Origin: Oscillospiraceae bacterium
Lineage (GTDB): Bacteria; Bacillota; Clostridia; Oscillospirales; Ruminococcaceae
Assembly: GCA_021200565.1 (NCBI GenBank)
Contig: JAJQGJ010000002.1
Coordinates: 275,897 to 330,994 of the forward strand
Reading direction: 5' to 3'
Length of the DNA: 55,098 nucleotides
The stretch's first letter is position 1; the number at the start of each line of letters is the position of its first letter. A program made the translations under genes and the position numbers. Below the pieces are notes generated by a model that did not search any database, was not told the origin of the DNA, and saw only the letters and a list, made by a program, of their open reading frames with translations. This document shows, piece by piece, positions 31,579-40,305 of the stretch.

Positions 31579-33556
31579 CAAGCATCACCTCAAATTCTAT
31601 TTTATTTTCTGTATTGTTTGCGTGGCACTTAAGAACTGCCGGAATCTCGGGAAGGGTTGCGAGATATTCTCCAAGAGGATTCTGGAACTCCTCTTCAAGC
31701 ATGTTCCCGACTCCTCGTCCGCCATCGGCTCTCTTCATCACTGCCTTTTCGTGGAGCATGTCGACGACTCCGTCGACAATTATGTCGATATTCTTGTCTT
31801 CCTTGATAGCCTGACATATCTTTTTGAGCTTATAGTCGCAGATGGTTTCCGCATCGTGCTTGTTTATGAACTGGAAGACTACGATGTTGTTCTCTCCAAG
31901 TCGGTTCAGAAGTTCCGGTCTGCCGTTGTCGGTGAAGTATGCCTTGACTCCTTCAGTAAGAGTTTCGGTGACCTTCTCTCTGAACTCGGGAGTATCCTCA
32001 ACCATCGGGTCCTCGATGGTTATCGTCGGGACACGGCGGCGTTCACGCTTGAAGTAGTTCTCGGAGGTTACCTCCTCCTCTTTCGTAAGACCGATATTAC
32101 TTGTGAATATGATTATCGTCTCGCCGAAGTAGACGGTGTTGCCCTGGTTGTCGGTCATCCGTCCGTCCTCAAGAATCTGCAAAAACTTGTCAAGAATTGT
32201 CGGACTCGCCTTTTCGATTTCGTCGAACAGAAGGATGCTGAACGGGCGGTTCTTGACCGAGTTTGTCAGCTGTCCGCCGCCCTCATAGCCGACATATCCC
32301 GGAGGTGCACCGAAAAGCTTCTGGTCGCTGTGCTCGGCACGGTATTCGCTCATGTCGAAGCGGATGCAGGCATTCTCATCGCCGAAGATAGCCTCGGCAA
32401 GAGCTTTTGCAGTCTCAGTCTTTCCGACACCGGTGGGACCTGCGAAGAAGAATATTCCCTTCGGTTTATGCGAAGCTCCCGAATGCTGCAGTCCCGAAAG
32501 CCCCTTGACCGCTCTCGTGACAACGGTTTTGACCTTCTTTATCGCCTCATCCTGACCCTTGACACGCTCCTCAAGCTTCTGCTCGATGTCGACAAGGATG
32601 TCGTTTTCAAGGCTCTCCCACGGATTGTCTATAACTCCGTATTTGTAAAGCCGGAATGCAAGGCTTATGCTTTCAGGGCTGATGCTCTTCTTATATGCAA
32701 GCTGCATTATCTGCCTGAGCTCCCTGAGCTTAAGACCCTCAGTTTCAGCGACAAACTTCTTTCCCGGCTCATAGTCCTCACGGCTCAAAATCTGGTATGG
32801 CGCAAGGTCGCTAGAGAGGTTTTCGAGATAGAGCCGCCTTGTGCTTCTGTCCGGAACACATACTGAAATGGTTCTTATATTCGGATTGTTTAAATACACC
32901 CACGCCGGGATGTCGTTATACTTGTCCACCACCAGGATAAGCGAGTTGCAGGTCTGCTGCGCTTTCTGAACGAGTGTTGTCGCCATCATCAGATTAAGAA
33001 ACATCGCATTCGAATCGGCTTCCTGAAGATTGCAGGCGTCGAGCCGGGAGGCGAAATTGAGAACGAAAACGACGTTTTCTTTCTTGTCGCCGCTTTTTCC
33101 GTCCGAATTCGGATCCCTTTCAAGCATTTCCTTTCGGATGATTTCGCTTGCGACTATATATTGCCTGCCGCTGTCCGAGTCGTGCGAATGCTCCTTGCCG
33201 CAGGGCATGAAGCAGACATTGCTTCCGTGGCTCTTGACCGTGTTGTCGGTGTCGTAGCCCTCAAGAAGCGACTTGAGAGCCTTTTTCTGATATTCGGTGT
33301 CATTCGGGTCGTCACCGTAGCAGTAGAAGCCGTCGACGGGATCGAAGAAGAATACCTCTGTGTGCTCGGTGTCAACAAGGCTTAAGATCGTCTGGTTCAT
33401 GTCGTCGACGCCGTCGAACTCCACTTCGTCGCTGCCGCTGTCATACATGAACATCGGGAACTCGTCATAGACATTTCCCTCAAGGATAATGCCGCTTTTG
33501 ATTCCAAGAAACGACCTGAGCTCCCGCTGCCATTTCGGAACTGAGTTTTCTTTCAT
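31568..33556 (-). CDS. ClpB/ClpA-like AAA+ ATPase
   Basis: A 662-aa protein. Residues 1-300 look like an inactive AAA-like domain: no P-loop, but a hydrophobic strand VVFVLNFASR in a Walker-B-like position. Residues 330-662 are an AAA_2 domain with Walker A GPTGVGKT (373-380), Walker B ILLFDEIEKA, a sensor-1-like IIIFTSN, and a ClpB-D2-small C-terminal domain. No Clp N-domain and no ClpP loop are evident. An unfoldase or remodeller of export components, analogous in role to ClpV of T6SS, is inferred from the locus. AAGGAGG lies before the ATG at 33556. Confidence 0.88.
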   Translation of the reverse strand: MKENSVPKWQRELRSFLGIKSGIILEGNVYDEFPMFMYDSGSDEVEFDGVDDMNQTILSLVDTEHTEVFFFDPVDGFYCYGDDPNDTEYQKKALKSLLEGYDTDNTVKSHGSNVCFMPCGKEHSHDSDSGRQYIVASEIIRKEMLERDPNSDGKSGDKKENVVFVLNFASRLDACNLQEADSNAMFLNLMMATTLVQKAQQTCNSLILVVDKYNDIPAWVYLNNPNIRTISVCVPDRSTRRLYLENLSSDLAPYQILSREDYEPGKKFVAETEGLKLRELRQIMQLAYKKSISPESISLAFRLYKYGVIDNPWESLENDILVDIEQKLEERVKGQDEAIKKVKTVVTRAVKGLSGLQHSGASHKPKGIFFFAGPTGVGKTETAKALAEAIFGDENACIRFDMSEYRAEHSDQKLFGAPPGYVGYEGGGQLTNSVKNRPFSILLFDEIEKASPTILDKFLQILEDGRMTDNQGNTVYFGETIIIFTSNIGLTKEEEVTSENYFKRERRRVPTITIEDPMVEDTPEFREKVTETLTEGVKAYFTDNGRPELLNRLGENNIVVFQFINKHDAETICDYKLKKICQAIKEDKNIDIIVDGVVDMLHEKAVMKRADGGRGVGNMLEEEFQNPLGEYLATLPEIPAVLKCHANNTENKIEFEVMLGEA

Positions 33557-33557
33557 T

Positions 33558-34127
33558 TCAAACCTCCTTGTTGAATATACCTGTTATGATGGTTGTGTCA
33601 CCGTGGGAAAAGCTTTCAAGGATTCTTCCCTGCTTCATGTATTCTCTGCATACGGGCTCAAGGCTCTTATTTAAAAAGTATATCTTCTGGTTTTCTGAAC
33701 CCCTTAAAACGCAATCGGGAGAATTGAGCTCATCAACATATCTTCCGTCGATCAGAACGCCGATATATTCAAGGCACTCCCGGGCACTCTCCCCCAGGGA
33801 GCCGCTTTTTATCTCCTCGAGAGTATAGCCGGTGTAAACCAGAATATCTCTGAAGCCTTCACTGAGCGGTTCAAGAAGCCTTCTGAGTGCTTCCGGCTGC
33901 TCGAAGGGATCTCCTCCTGAGATTGTTATTCCGGTGCAGCTGTTCTTTTCTGCAACCTGAGAGATTATCTTTGCCAGCTTGCTCTCGCTTATCTCGTTCC
34001 CTGAAAACGGCTGCAGCTCCGGGGAAACACAGCCTTGGCAGGCTTTATGGCACCCTTGAGTCCAAATGCAAACCCTCTCTCCCGGTCCCAAAGAATGGAC
34101 GGGAGACAAAATCCTCGCTATAAGCAT
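33558..34127 (-). CDS. NrdG-like radical SAM protein
   Basis: A 189-aa protein resembling small activating enzymes. The 4Fe-4S/SAM motif is CHKACQGC (Cys26, Cys30, Cys33; CxxxCxxC), followed by TISGGDPFEQ (SAM-binding GGDP). Size and layout match NrdG/PflA-like activases, but no NrdD or glycyl-radical enzyme is in the window. No ribosome binding site is visible: the ATG directly follows the FHA stop codon, suggesting coupling. It may modify a component or cargo of the export locus. The substrate is unknown. Confidence 0.87.
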   Translation of the reverse strand: MLIARILSPVHSLGPGERVCIWTQGCHKACQGCVSPELQPFSGNEISESKLAKIISQVAEKNSCTGITISGGDPFEQPEALRRLLEPLSEGFRDILVYTGYTLEEIKSGSLGESARECLEYIGVLIDGRYVDELNSPDCVLRGSENQKIYFLNKSLEPVCREYMKQGRILESFSHGDTTIITGIFNKEV

Positions 34128-34994
34128 CTATTTTATTGAAATCCGGAACACAGGAGAATCGGAGTTGTGCCCGAGCTTCAGCTCGTCGCCATCCCGGAGT
34201 CTGCATTCGCCGCCGTCGCCTATGTCACAGGAATTGACCGCTGTGCCGTTTGCCGAGCGGTTGTCCCTCACGAACCAGCTGCCGTTACGGAAGAAGATAA
34301 CGCAGTGCCTGTTGCTGACACGGTTGTCCTTCGAAAGGAACTCGCTCTGATTGGCAGAACGCCCGAGCATGTATTCGCCCTGGCTCTGGGATACAGAAAA
34401 CGAAAGCATTCCTCTTGTAGCCATGAATGAGATTTTCCCTGAATCTTTGGCTTTTGCTTCCTGACGCTTCGGCTTTGGCGCTTCAGCCGCCGCTCCGCCA
34501 AGAAGGCTTGCCCAGGGGTTTGCCTCCTCGTCGTCATCGTCATCATCGTCATAGTCAGGCTCTGCTACGTCGCCGCCGCTCTTTTCAATAAGGCTGTCGA
34601 GCGTGTCACGGATATGCTCAGAGTAGCTGTCGGCTTCCTCCTCTGACAGCGGCTCATCAGGCAGGGCTTCAGTGGCTCCTGATTTCTCTTCCTCAGCCTC
34701 TTCGACATAAAGAACAGGATTTACCCTGGAGATTCTTCCTCTTGAGCAGTTGAAGCATTTTGTCGCCTTATCCTCCGGGTTCACAAGATAGGTTATCATC
34801 GAGCAGACAGGGCATTTCTGCTCATATACCTCCCCGAATGTGCCTATTACTCCTCTTTTGTCATCCAGAACAAGACTTATGTCCATCGGTCTTGCTCTCA
34901 CGCTGTCAAGGCTTCTGCCGCATTCGCATTCAGAAACAGTGAAATCGTTATAGCGTCCGCATTCCGGGCATATTTTAAGTGGAATCTTATTCAT
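34128..34994 (-). CDS. FHA-domain protein with N-terminal zinc ribbons
   Basis: A 288-aa protein. Two zinc-ribbon-like motifs occupy the N-terminus: CPEC...CEC (Cys9, 12, 23, 25) and CPVC...CFNC (about 62-81). A Glu/Asp-rich stretch, including a run of Asp near residue 150, leads to the C-terminal FHA domain (about 205-285) with LGRS, NRVSNRHC and NRSANGT, the conserved phosphothreonine-binding residues. Predicted phosphopeptide reader. The likely ligands are the TxxD repeats of the kinase in this operon (inference). Confidence 0.9.
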   Translation of the reverse strand: MNKIPLKICPECGRYNDFTVSECECGRSLDSVRARPMDISLVLDDKRGVIGTFGEVYEQKCPVCSMITYLVNPEDKATKCFNCSRGRISRVNPVLYVEEAEEEKSGATEALPDEPLSEEEADSYSEHIRDTLDSLIEKSGGDVAEPDYDDDDDDDEEANPWASLLGGAAAEAPKPKRQEAKAKDSGKISFMATRGMLSFSVSQSQGEYMLGRSANQSEFLSKDNRVSNRHCVIFFRNGSWFVRDNRSANGTAVNSCDIGDGGECRLRDGDELKLGHNSDSPVFRISIK

Positions 34995-35006
34995 TTCGGT
35001 TCTCCT

Positions 35007-36539
35007 TTACAGAGTCTGCTTCTTAGTCTGAGCCTGCTCCCTGGTTCTTTGTCTTCTTCTCGTACGTGAGCCCCTCACAGCAATCTTCTCTCTTTCCTCG
35101 ACAGTAGACGCCTTTTCCTCTGTGCCGAACCACTCGGCTTTGGTGGTTATCTCCTCCGGCGAAGCCGTTTCCTCATAGTCATACATGATGAACCAGTTCT
35201 TTCTGAGATTCTCGTGAAGAAGCTTCAGAAGCGAGCAGTGGTGCTCCTGGATCATCTTGGTTCCATCCTCATCGCCATCAGAGATTGTCTGCATCGAAAC
35301 CGAGCCGTCATCGTGAACGATGACCTGCAATGAGCACTCATCGGTCATCGAATAGAGCTGAGTGAGGTCGTCCTCATCCCAGTCATAGAACGGAAGTTTG
35401 CTCTCGCCAAGGTGGGCGTGCTGTGGCTTATATTTCGCCATTTCGGCGATTTCGCTTCTTTTATGTACCTTATATCCGAGAGCCTGGAGCTCCTGATCCC
35501 ATGCATAGCAGATGTAGGCAGTTGAGCCGAGCTTCTCCCTGATTTCCCGGCACTCCTTCGCTCTCTCATATCTTCTTTCGAGCTCGTGAAGACTGTTTTC
35601 GACATCACGTGCGCTCTTGAACGAGTCTATACTCTCCGCCTTTTCCGCAAGAGCCTCGCAGGCGTCGGCATAAACCCGGTAGATAGCTGCAAAGTAGTCG
35701 ATGTCCGAAATCAGGGTGTCATACTGCTCCATGGTCTCCTCAACCCGACTGATGCCTTTTTTTATCTCGCTGTTTCCGGTTGTCGGGAGATACATAAGCC
35801 CGATGAGACTGTCGATTCCGTTGAAGCAGCTGTCAAACCAGGTCTTAGCCGACTTCGGCAAGCCGTAGTGAGATTTCGAGAGCTCGTAGATATGCCCGAG
35901 TGCCGATGCGACACGGGCTGTGACCCGAGAAAGCTTTTCATTAAGCTTTGCCCTTTCAAGAGCCACAGGGTCAGCCGCTCTGATGTCGCTTCCCTTTGTC
36001 GCCTGAATCTTCATGGCGGCTATCGCAATCCTTATGTCGTTCATGAGGTCAGCAAGCGACAAACCGTGATACTCGCTTCCTCCGCCCTCGAACTGAAGCT
36101 CCAGAAGGTGCTTCTTTTTCGAAATTAGCCGGTCAAGCCTCATCAGGTCAAAGGAATTCATGTCTTCAATTTTATTTACATCGTCGGGAACCTCTTTTTC
36201 GCAGAGTGCCCGCAGCTCCGCCTTGAGCTTTTCCTGCTCTTCAATGTCGGCAGCATCTGAAGAAACCCTGGTTCCATCCAGCTCCGAAATAAGCTGTGTG
36301 CACATTGCGACAAGCTGGCTGTGAGCCGCCAATGCTGAACGCTTGCGGTGCTCCATAGCCTCCGCAAGCTGACGCTTCTTTTCTCTTATCTCCTCGTCTA
36401 CCGCTCTGTTTGCTTCCACCAGTAGCGAGCCCGCTTTCCAGGCGAGCCATCCCGCTCCGAGCGCTGCACCGACTGCTGCTCCAACCGGCAGCAATACCGC
36501 CGCAGCAATCACTCCTCCCGATTCTGCTCCACTGCTCAT
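35007..36539 (-). CDS. Membrane-anchored coiled-coil protein of the export locus, unknown family
   Basis: About 510 aa. The N-terminus has one glycine/alanine-rich hydrophobic segment (about 8-40) followed by a long helical region with coiled-coil character (about 45-340), and the C-terminal tail is highly basic (RGSRTRRRQRTR). The ATG at 36539 is used because AAAGGGAAG lies 8 nt upstream; the GTG at 36548 sits on that site. No family recognised. The layout suggests a scaffold tethered to the membrane by its N-terminus. It lies 12 bp before the FHA gene in the same transcript. Confidence 0.78.
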   Translation of the reverse strand: MSSGAESGGVIAAAVLLPVGAAVGAALGAGWLAWKAGSLLVEANRAVDEEIREKKRQLAEAMEHRKRSALAAHSQLVAMCTQLISELDGTRVSSDAADIEEQEKLKAELRALCEKEVPDDVNKIEDMNSFDLMRLDRLISKKKHLLELQFEGGGSEYHGLSLADLMNDIRIAIAAMKIQATKGSDIRAADPVALERAKLNEKLSRVTARVASALGHIYELSKSHYGLPKSAKTWFDSCFNGIDSLIGLMYLPTTGNSEIKKGISRVEETMEQYDTLISDIDYFAAIYRVYADACEALAEKAESIDSFKSARDVENSLHELERRYERAKECREIREKLGSTAYICYAWDQELQALGYKVHKRSEIAEMAKYKPQHAHLGESKLPFYDWDEDDLTQLYSMTDECSLQVIVHDDGSVSMQTISDGDEDGTKMIQEHHCSLLKLLHENLRKNWFIMYDYEETASPEEITTKAEWFGTEEKASTVEEREKIAVRGSRTRRRQRTREQAQTKKQTL

Positions 36540-36568
36540 TGTTTTCACTTCCCTTTGTCGTCAAAATG

Positions 36569-37576
36569 CTATATTACAGTATGTATATTTCCGCTGAAAA
36601 ATTCCGTTCCGTTTTCACCGAGATACCGGTTTATCGCCCTGCAGGCGGTTTTTATCGCAATCAGATTGTCCCTTTCTATAGGTCGCACGGAAGCATGATT
36701 TTCCCGACAGAATGAAAGGCTGAAATCCATAAATTTTTTGAAAGCACCGGCAAGCCTTTCCCTCTCCTCCTCCGAAAGCTCCGTTTCAGGGGAAACCCGA
36801 AGAAACGCAACCAGGCGAAGCGCAATTCCGTTTATGAATTCGTTTTCCGTCTGCAATGAGCGCTTGAAGAAGCCGTCAGTAGTCCTCTCATCGAGCGGCA
36901 GCATTGAAAGAATTGGGAACTCCTCCCCGATTCCTGGCTCTTTTTCAGCAAGCTTCAACACCCTCCAGAGGGCATCAATAGCGGAATAGTCGGGAACTCT
37001 GCTATGGATATACGAAACCTCCGGCAAACCGGAATAGGAAATAAACCGCTCGCAGATAGCTTCCACAGCCAACCTGTCATCCTCTGTGAGTTCATTCGAA
37101 AGAAAAATCCTTATCTTATTGAGGGCATTGATCGCAGCACTCACTTCAAGAGGTCTTAAGACGTGTGCTTTCCCCAGTCTTCTGTCCCAGAGATATGTCG
37201 GAGACCAGACGCTTATAAGCTTTTCTGAACGGTGCATCACAACCGAATCAAGAAACGAAAGCCCTTCGAAATAGCTCCCCGGCTCTTCTCTCTTCGCTCT
37301 TCCAAGAATCCTTATGTATTCGGATGCGAAAAGTGCACAGTAGTAAGCCTTGATTTTTAGTGAGCGTACCCTGGGCAACGATTTTCCGATATGCCCGAGG
37401 TTAAGATTGACCTCGAGTTTCCTGTCGCCGGAAAGCCTGAGCCGGAGAATTCTTTCGTTCAAGCCCGATTCAAATCCCAGAACAACATCGAAGCCGCAGC
37501 CGGGAGTCTCCTTCTGCATAAGACCGGTGATAAGCTTCTTTTCCTCAAAAACCGACATTCTCTCTTCGTTCATCAT
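36569..37576 (-). CDS. Uncharacterised alpha-helical protein of the export locus
   Basis: A 335-aa soluble protein, mainly helical, with no signal peptide, transmembrane segment or catalytic motif that I can recognise. The ATG overlaps the preceding stop codon by 4 bp (ATGA), and the next gene begins 20-30 bp after it. Conservation with the operon would make it a core component; function unknown. Confidence 0.75.
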   Translation of the reverse strand: MMNEERMSVFEEKKLITGLMQKETPGCGFDVVLGFESGLNERILRLRLSGDRKLEVNLNLGHIGKSLPRVRSLKIKAYYCALFASEYIRILGRAKREEPGSYFEGLSFLDSVVMHRSEKLISVWSPTYLWDRRLGKAHVLRPLEVSAAINALNKIRIFLSNELTEDDRLAVEAICERFISYSGLPEVSYIHSRVPDYSAIDALWRVLKLAEKEPGIGEEFPILSMLPLDERTTDGFFKRSLQTENEFINGIALRLVAFLRVSPETELSEEERERLAGAFKKFMDFSLSFCRENHASVRPIERDNLIAIKTACRAINRYLGENGTEFFSGNIHTVI

Positions 37577-38436
37577 TCTATCTCTTCAAGTAGCTTGGAA
37601 TATGCTTCAGCCAGCGTGAACCGGATTGTTAATAAGCAGTCCGGGCTGTCAGACGGAATAATTCTTCTATAAAACTCTTCGCACTCCCGGTTTTCCGTTA
37701 TGATTGCAGGATGGTCAAGAGCCGTTCGCCCGGGAATTCTGAGAAGCCTCTGAACCGAATCCGCCCTCTTCTGCAGAACGGTGTATGGACGTGCGGCGGC
37801 GCACTGATCAAGAATCTCCGTGGAAGCCTCTTTTCTGTGTCCGGCAGCCGCTGGCTTGATGCTGACGAAGCCTGAAATTCGCCGGAGGCTTTCGGTGTCA
37901 GCGTCAGTCAGAAAACAGTCGCTCTCGCTGTCAAGGGCTCTCTTTATTCTCTCAATGACTTCAAAATCCTGCCTCAGCTTCTCCGGATTTGATAGATAGA
38001 GCTTCCTCATCGCTTCTTTATCCAAAACGTCCTGATTACTGAGGACTCTTTTATAGCACCGGTTGAAGCGCTTTCTCAGCCTCAGGAAGTTCGTTCTCTG
38101 AAGCATGATGCAGTAGAGGTTGGCGACGAGCAGCAGAACAGAAAAGACGCATAGAGCCACTCTGTAATGCCCCAGAAATGCGGACAAAATCAGACCTGAT
38201 ATAGCAAAAAGCAAGCTGACAGAATGCAAGAAGGCGTTGTAAACCAGAAAGCTTCGGAACCTTTCGAGCGAGAAAATACTCATCCCGTCCGGGTGATAGT
38301 TCTCGTTGTGACCACCCACCCTGTGGTGCTTTATTCTCTCGATGGTCAGTACCAGCCTCTGAAATCTGTTAACGCCAAGCAGTCGATACACTTGCAATTC
38401 ATGATTGTTCAGCTTGCTTAACTCTTTATATTCCAT
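37573..38436 (-). CDS. Uncharacterised two-TM protein, first gene of the export operon
   Basis: A 287-aa protein with two adjacent transmembrane helices (about 72-92 and 95-118, forming a hairpin) flanked by cytoplasmic-looking domains. The N-terminal part includes RYHRVGGHN-like polar sequence, and the C-terminal 160 residues are helical and basic. No family recognised. The ATG at 38436 has no strong ribosome binding site. It is the first gene behind the operon promoter and couples to the next gene through ATGA. Confidence 0.75.
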   Translation of the reverse strand: MEYKELSKLNNHELQVYRLLGVNRFQRLVLTIERIKHHRVGGHNENYHPDGMSIFSLERFRSFLVYNAFLHSVSLLFAISGLILSAFLGHYRVALCVFSVLLLVANLYCIMLQRTNFLRLRKRFNRCYKRVLSNQDVLDKEAMRKLYLSNPEKLRQDFEVIERIKRALDSESDCFLTDADTESLRRISGFVSIKPAAAGHRKEASTEILDQCAAARPYTVLQKRADSVQRLLRIPGRTALDHPAIITENRECEEFYRRIIPSDSPDCLLTIRFTLAEAYSKLLEEIE

Positions 38437-38554
38437 TAAATTATCGCTTATCTTGGCTCAACACGGTGCCGAAAGTGAAAAGCGCATCACCAAAACAAAC
38501 CCTCCACACAATCTATGCGAGCAAACTTTCACGAATTTGTCACACTATGTAAAC

Positions 38555-38583
38555 ATACTACCATGTTTTGTCGACTATGTCAA
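38555..38583 (-). promoter_or_regulatory. Promoter of the 17-kb export operon
   Basis: Minus-strand TTGACA (38583-38578), exact consensus, 17-bp spacer, TAGTAT (38560-38555). The start point near 38548 gives a leader of about 110 nt. The spacer and flanks contain GTCGAC and TGTCG words, a possible operator. The remaining 38584-38634 is AT-rich with no clear terminator for the kdu operon. Confidence 0.75.
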
Positions 38584-38634
38584 GTGATTTCCGACAAAAA
38601 ATCGTGTTTAATCTACATTGTTGATATATTTCCT

Positions 38635-39438
38635 TTATGGCTGCCTCCCGATATATCCTAAAATCCCTCCATCAACATAGAGAATCTGTCCGTTTACGAA
38701 GTTGGAGGCGTCGGAGGCGAGGAAGATTGCGGGTCCGGTCAGGTCTTTGGTTTCGCCCCAGCGGTTTGCGGGGGTTCTTGAGCAGATGAACTGGTCGAAC
38801 GGGTGCTTCGAGCCGTCAGGCTGCGGCTCCCGGAGCGGCGCCGTCTGTTGAGTGGCGATATAGCCGGGACCGATGCCGTTACACTGGATATTCTTCCCGC
38901 CAAATTCGGAGGCGATATTCTTCGTCAGCATCTTAAGCCCGCCCTTTGCGGCGGCGTAGGCGGAAACTGTCTCCCGCCCGAGCTCGCTCATCATCGAGCA
39001 GATGTTGATTATCTTTCCGTGACCCTTTTCTATCATCCCTGGGAGCACAGCCTTCGACATGATAAACGGCGCAGTCAGGTCGACATCTATGACTTCACGG
39101 AATTCGGAAGCAGACATCTCGCACATCGGAATTCTCTTTATCATTCCCGCATTGTTGACTAAGATGTCAACCGTTCCGAGGTCTTCCCCGATTTTTGCAA
39201 CCATTCCGGCAACCTGATTCTCATCTGTCACGTCGCAGAGGTAGGTCCTGACGTCGGCTCCGAGTCTCAGGTATTCTTCCCGGGCATGCGCCAGGCGCTC
39301 TTCATTGTGACCGTTCACAGCGACTCTGGCGCCTGCTCTTGAATATGCCAGCGCTATCTCAAAGCCGATTCCATATGTAGCGCCGGTTACAAGCGCAACC
39401 TTTCCCTCAAGGGAAAAGCTTTTCAGAATATCCTCCAT
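38635..39438 (-). CDS. kduD: 2-dehydro-3-deoxy-D-gluconate 5-dehydrogenase (SDR)
   Basis: Short-chain dehydrogenase, 267 aa. NAD(P)-binding TGATYGIG (about 19-26) and NNAG (about 96-99) are present, with the catalytic Tyr-Lys in SAYAAAKGG. KduD/IdnO-type sequence; with kduI directly upstream the role is reduction of 2,5-diketo-3-deoxygluconate to 2-keto-3-deoxygluconate. AGGAGAG precedes the ATG, 9 bp after the kduI stop codon. Last gene of the uronate operon; kdgK and kdgA are not in the window. Confidence 0.92.
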   Translation of the reverse strand: MEDILKSFSLEGKVALVTGATYGIGFEIALAYSRAGARVAVNGHNEERLAHAREEYLRLGADVRTYLCDVTDENQVAGMVAKIGEDLGTVDILVNNAGMIKRIPMCEMSASEFREVIDVDLTAPFIMSKAVLPGMIEKGHGKIINICSMMSELGRETVSAYAAAKGGLKMLTKNIASEFGGKNIQCNGIGPGYIATQQTAPLREPQPDGSKHPFDQFICSRTPANRWGETKDLTGPAIFLASDASNFVNGQILYVDGGILGYIGRQP

Positions 39439-39447
39439 GCTTCTCTC

Positions 39448-40290
39448 CTATCTTAAGTCGGTGATAGCGATATTATCCATATCGTCGAAAGCCTGATTCT
39501 CGCCGCCCATTGCCCAGATGAAGGTGTAGTTACTGGTGCCTGCTCCTGCATGGATCGACCAGGACGGATTGATGACCGCTTCTTCGTTCTGCATGACGAT
39601 GTGGCGGGTTTCGGTTGGCTCGCCCATCATGTGGAAGACAACATTGCCCTTTGGGATGTCGAAGTAGGTGTAGACCTCCATCCTGCGCTCGTGGGTGTGC
39701 GCAGGCATCGTGTTCCAGACGCTTCCCGGTTCAAGTGCCGTCAAGCCCATAGAAAGCTGGCATGTAGGGAGAACCGACGGGTGGATGAACTGATAAATAA
39801 CACGCTTGTTGGAGGCTTCAGCTGAACCGAGTGGACGCTTTGCGGCGTCGGTAATCTTAATCAGCCGTGTCTCATAGGAGCAGTGCGCCGGTGCGGAAAC
39901 CATGTAGAATTTTGCAGGAGCACTCGCATCGTTGCTCTCAAAAAGAACCTCCTTCGAGCCTCTCGTGATATATAGGCAGTCCTTATTGTCCATCGGATAG
40001 ACCTTGCCGTCAACCGTGACTTTTCCAGGACAGCCGATATTGAAGATTCCGATTTCTCTGCGCTCAAGGAAGTATTCAGTCCCGAAGCAAGCCCATACAT
40101 CCATATCTTTCTCGATAGAAACAGTCTCACTCACCGGCATGCAGCCTAAGGTCACCATTCTGTCGACGTGGCTGTAGACGGAAACCACCTTATCCGGCTG
40201 ATAGAGGTTCTGAATCAGAAATTCATCTCTTAATTCCTCTGTAGTATAGCGCTTGAAATCACGCTGATTTGCTGAGTAACGAATATCCAT
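39448..40290 (-). CDS. kduI: 5-dehydro-4-deoxy-D-glucuronate isomerase
   Basis: A 280-aa cupin-type isomerase. Zinc ligands are visible in MPAHTHERRMEVY (HxH and Glu) and SWSIHAGAG (His), as in E. coli KduI. It converts the 5-keto-4-deoxyuronate released from unsaturated uronides to 2,5-diketo-3-deoxygluconate. The start at 40290 follows GGAGGT by 7 nt; an upstream in-frame ATG at 40305 overlaps that site and is rejected. It lies 15 bp downstream of the DUF2264 gene. Confidence 0.95.
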   Translation of the reverse strand: MDIRYSANQRDFKRYTTEELRDEFLIQNLYQPDKVVSVYSHVDRMVTLGCMPVSETVSIEKDMDVWACFGTEYFLERREIGIFNIGCPGKVTVDGKVYPMDNKDCLYITRGSKEVLFESNDASAPAKFYMVSAPAHCSYETRLIKITDAAKRPLGSAEASNKRVIYQFIHPSVLPTCQLSMGLTALEPGSVWNTMPAHTHERRMEVYTYFDIPKGNVVFHMMGEPTETRHIVMQNEEAVINPSWSIHAGAGTSNYTFIWAMGGENQAFDDMDNIAITDLR

Positions 40291-40305
40291 TATATTTACC
40301 TCCAT

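Noticed and set aside
31499-32866. 455-aa plus-strand open frame
   Set aside because: It lies opposite the AAA+ gene, whose protein has clear Walker motifs. The plus-strand translation shows no domain and follows the codon pattern of an antisense shadow.
33558-34127. Calling the radical SAM gene nrdG
   Set aside because: No nrdD in the window and the gene is embedded in the export operon; the motif alone cannot tell NrdG from other small activases.
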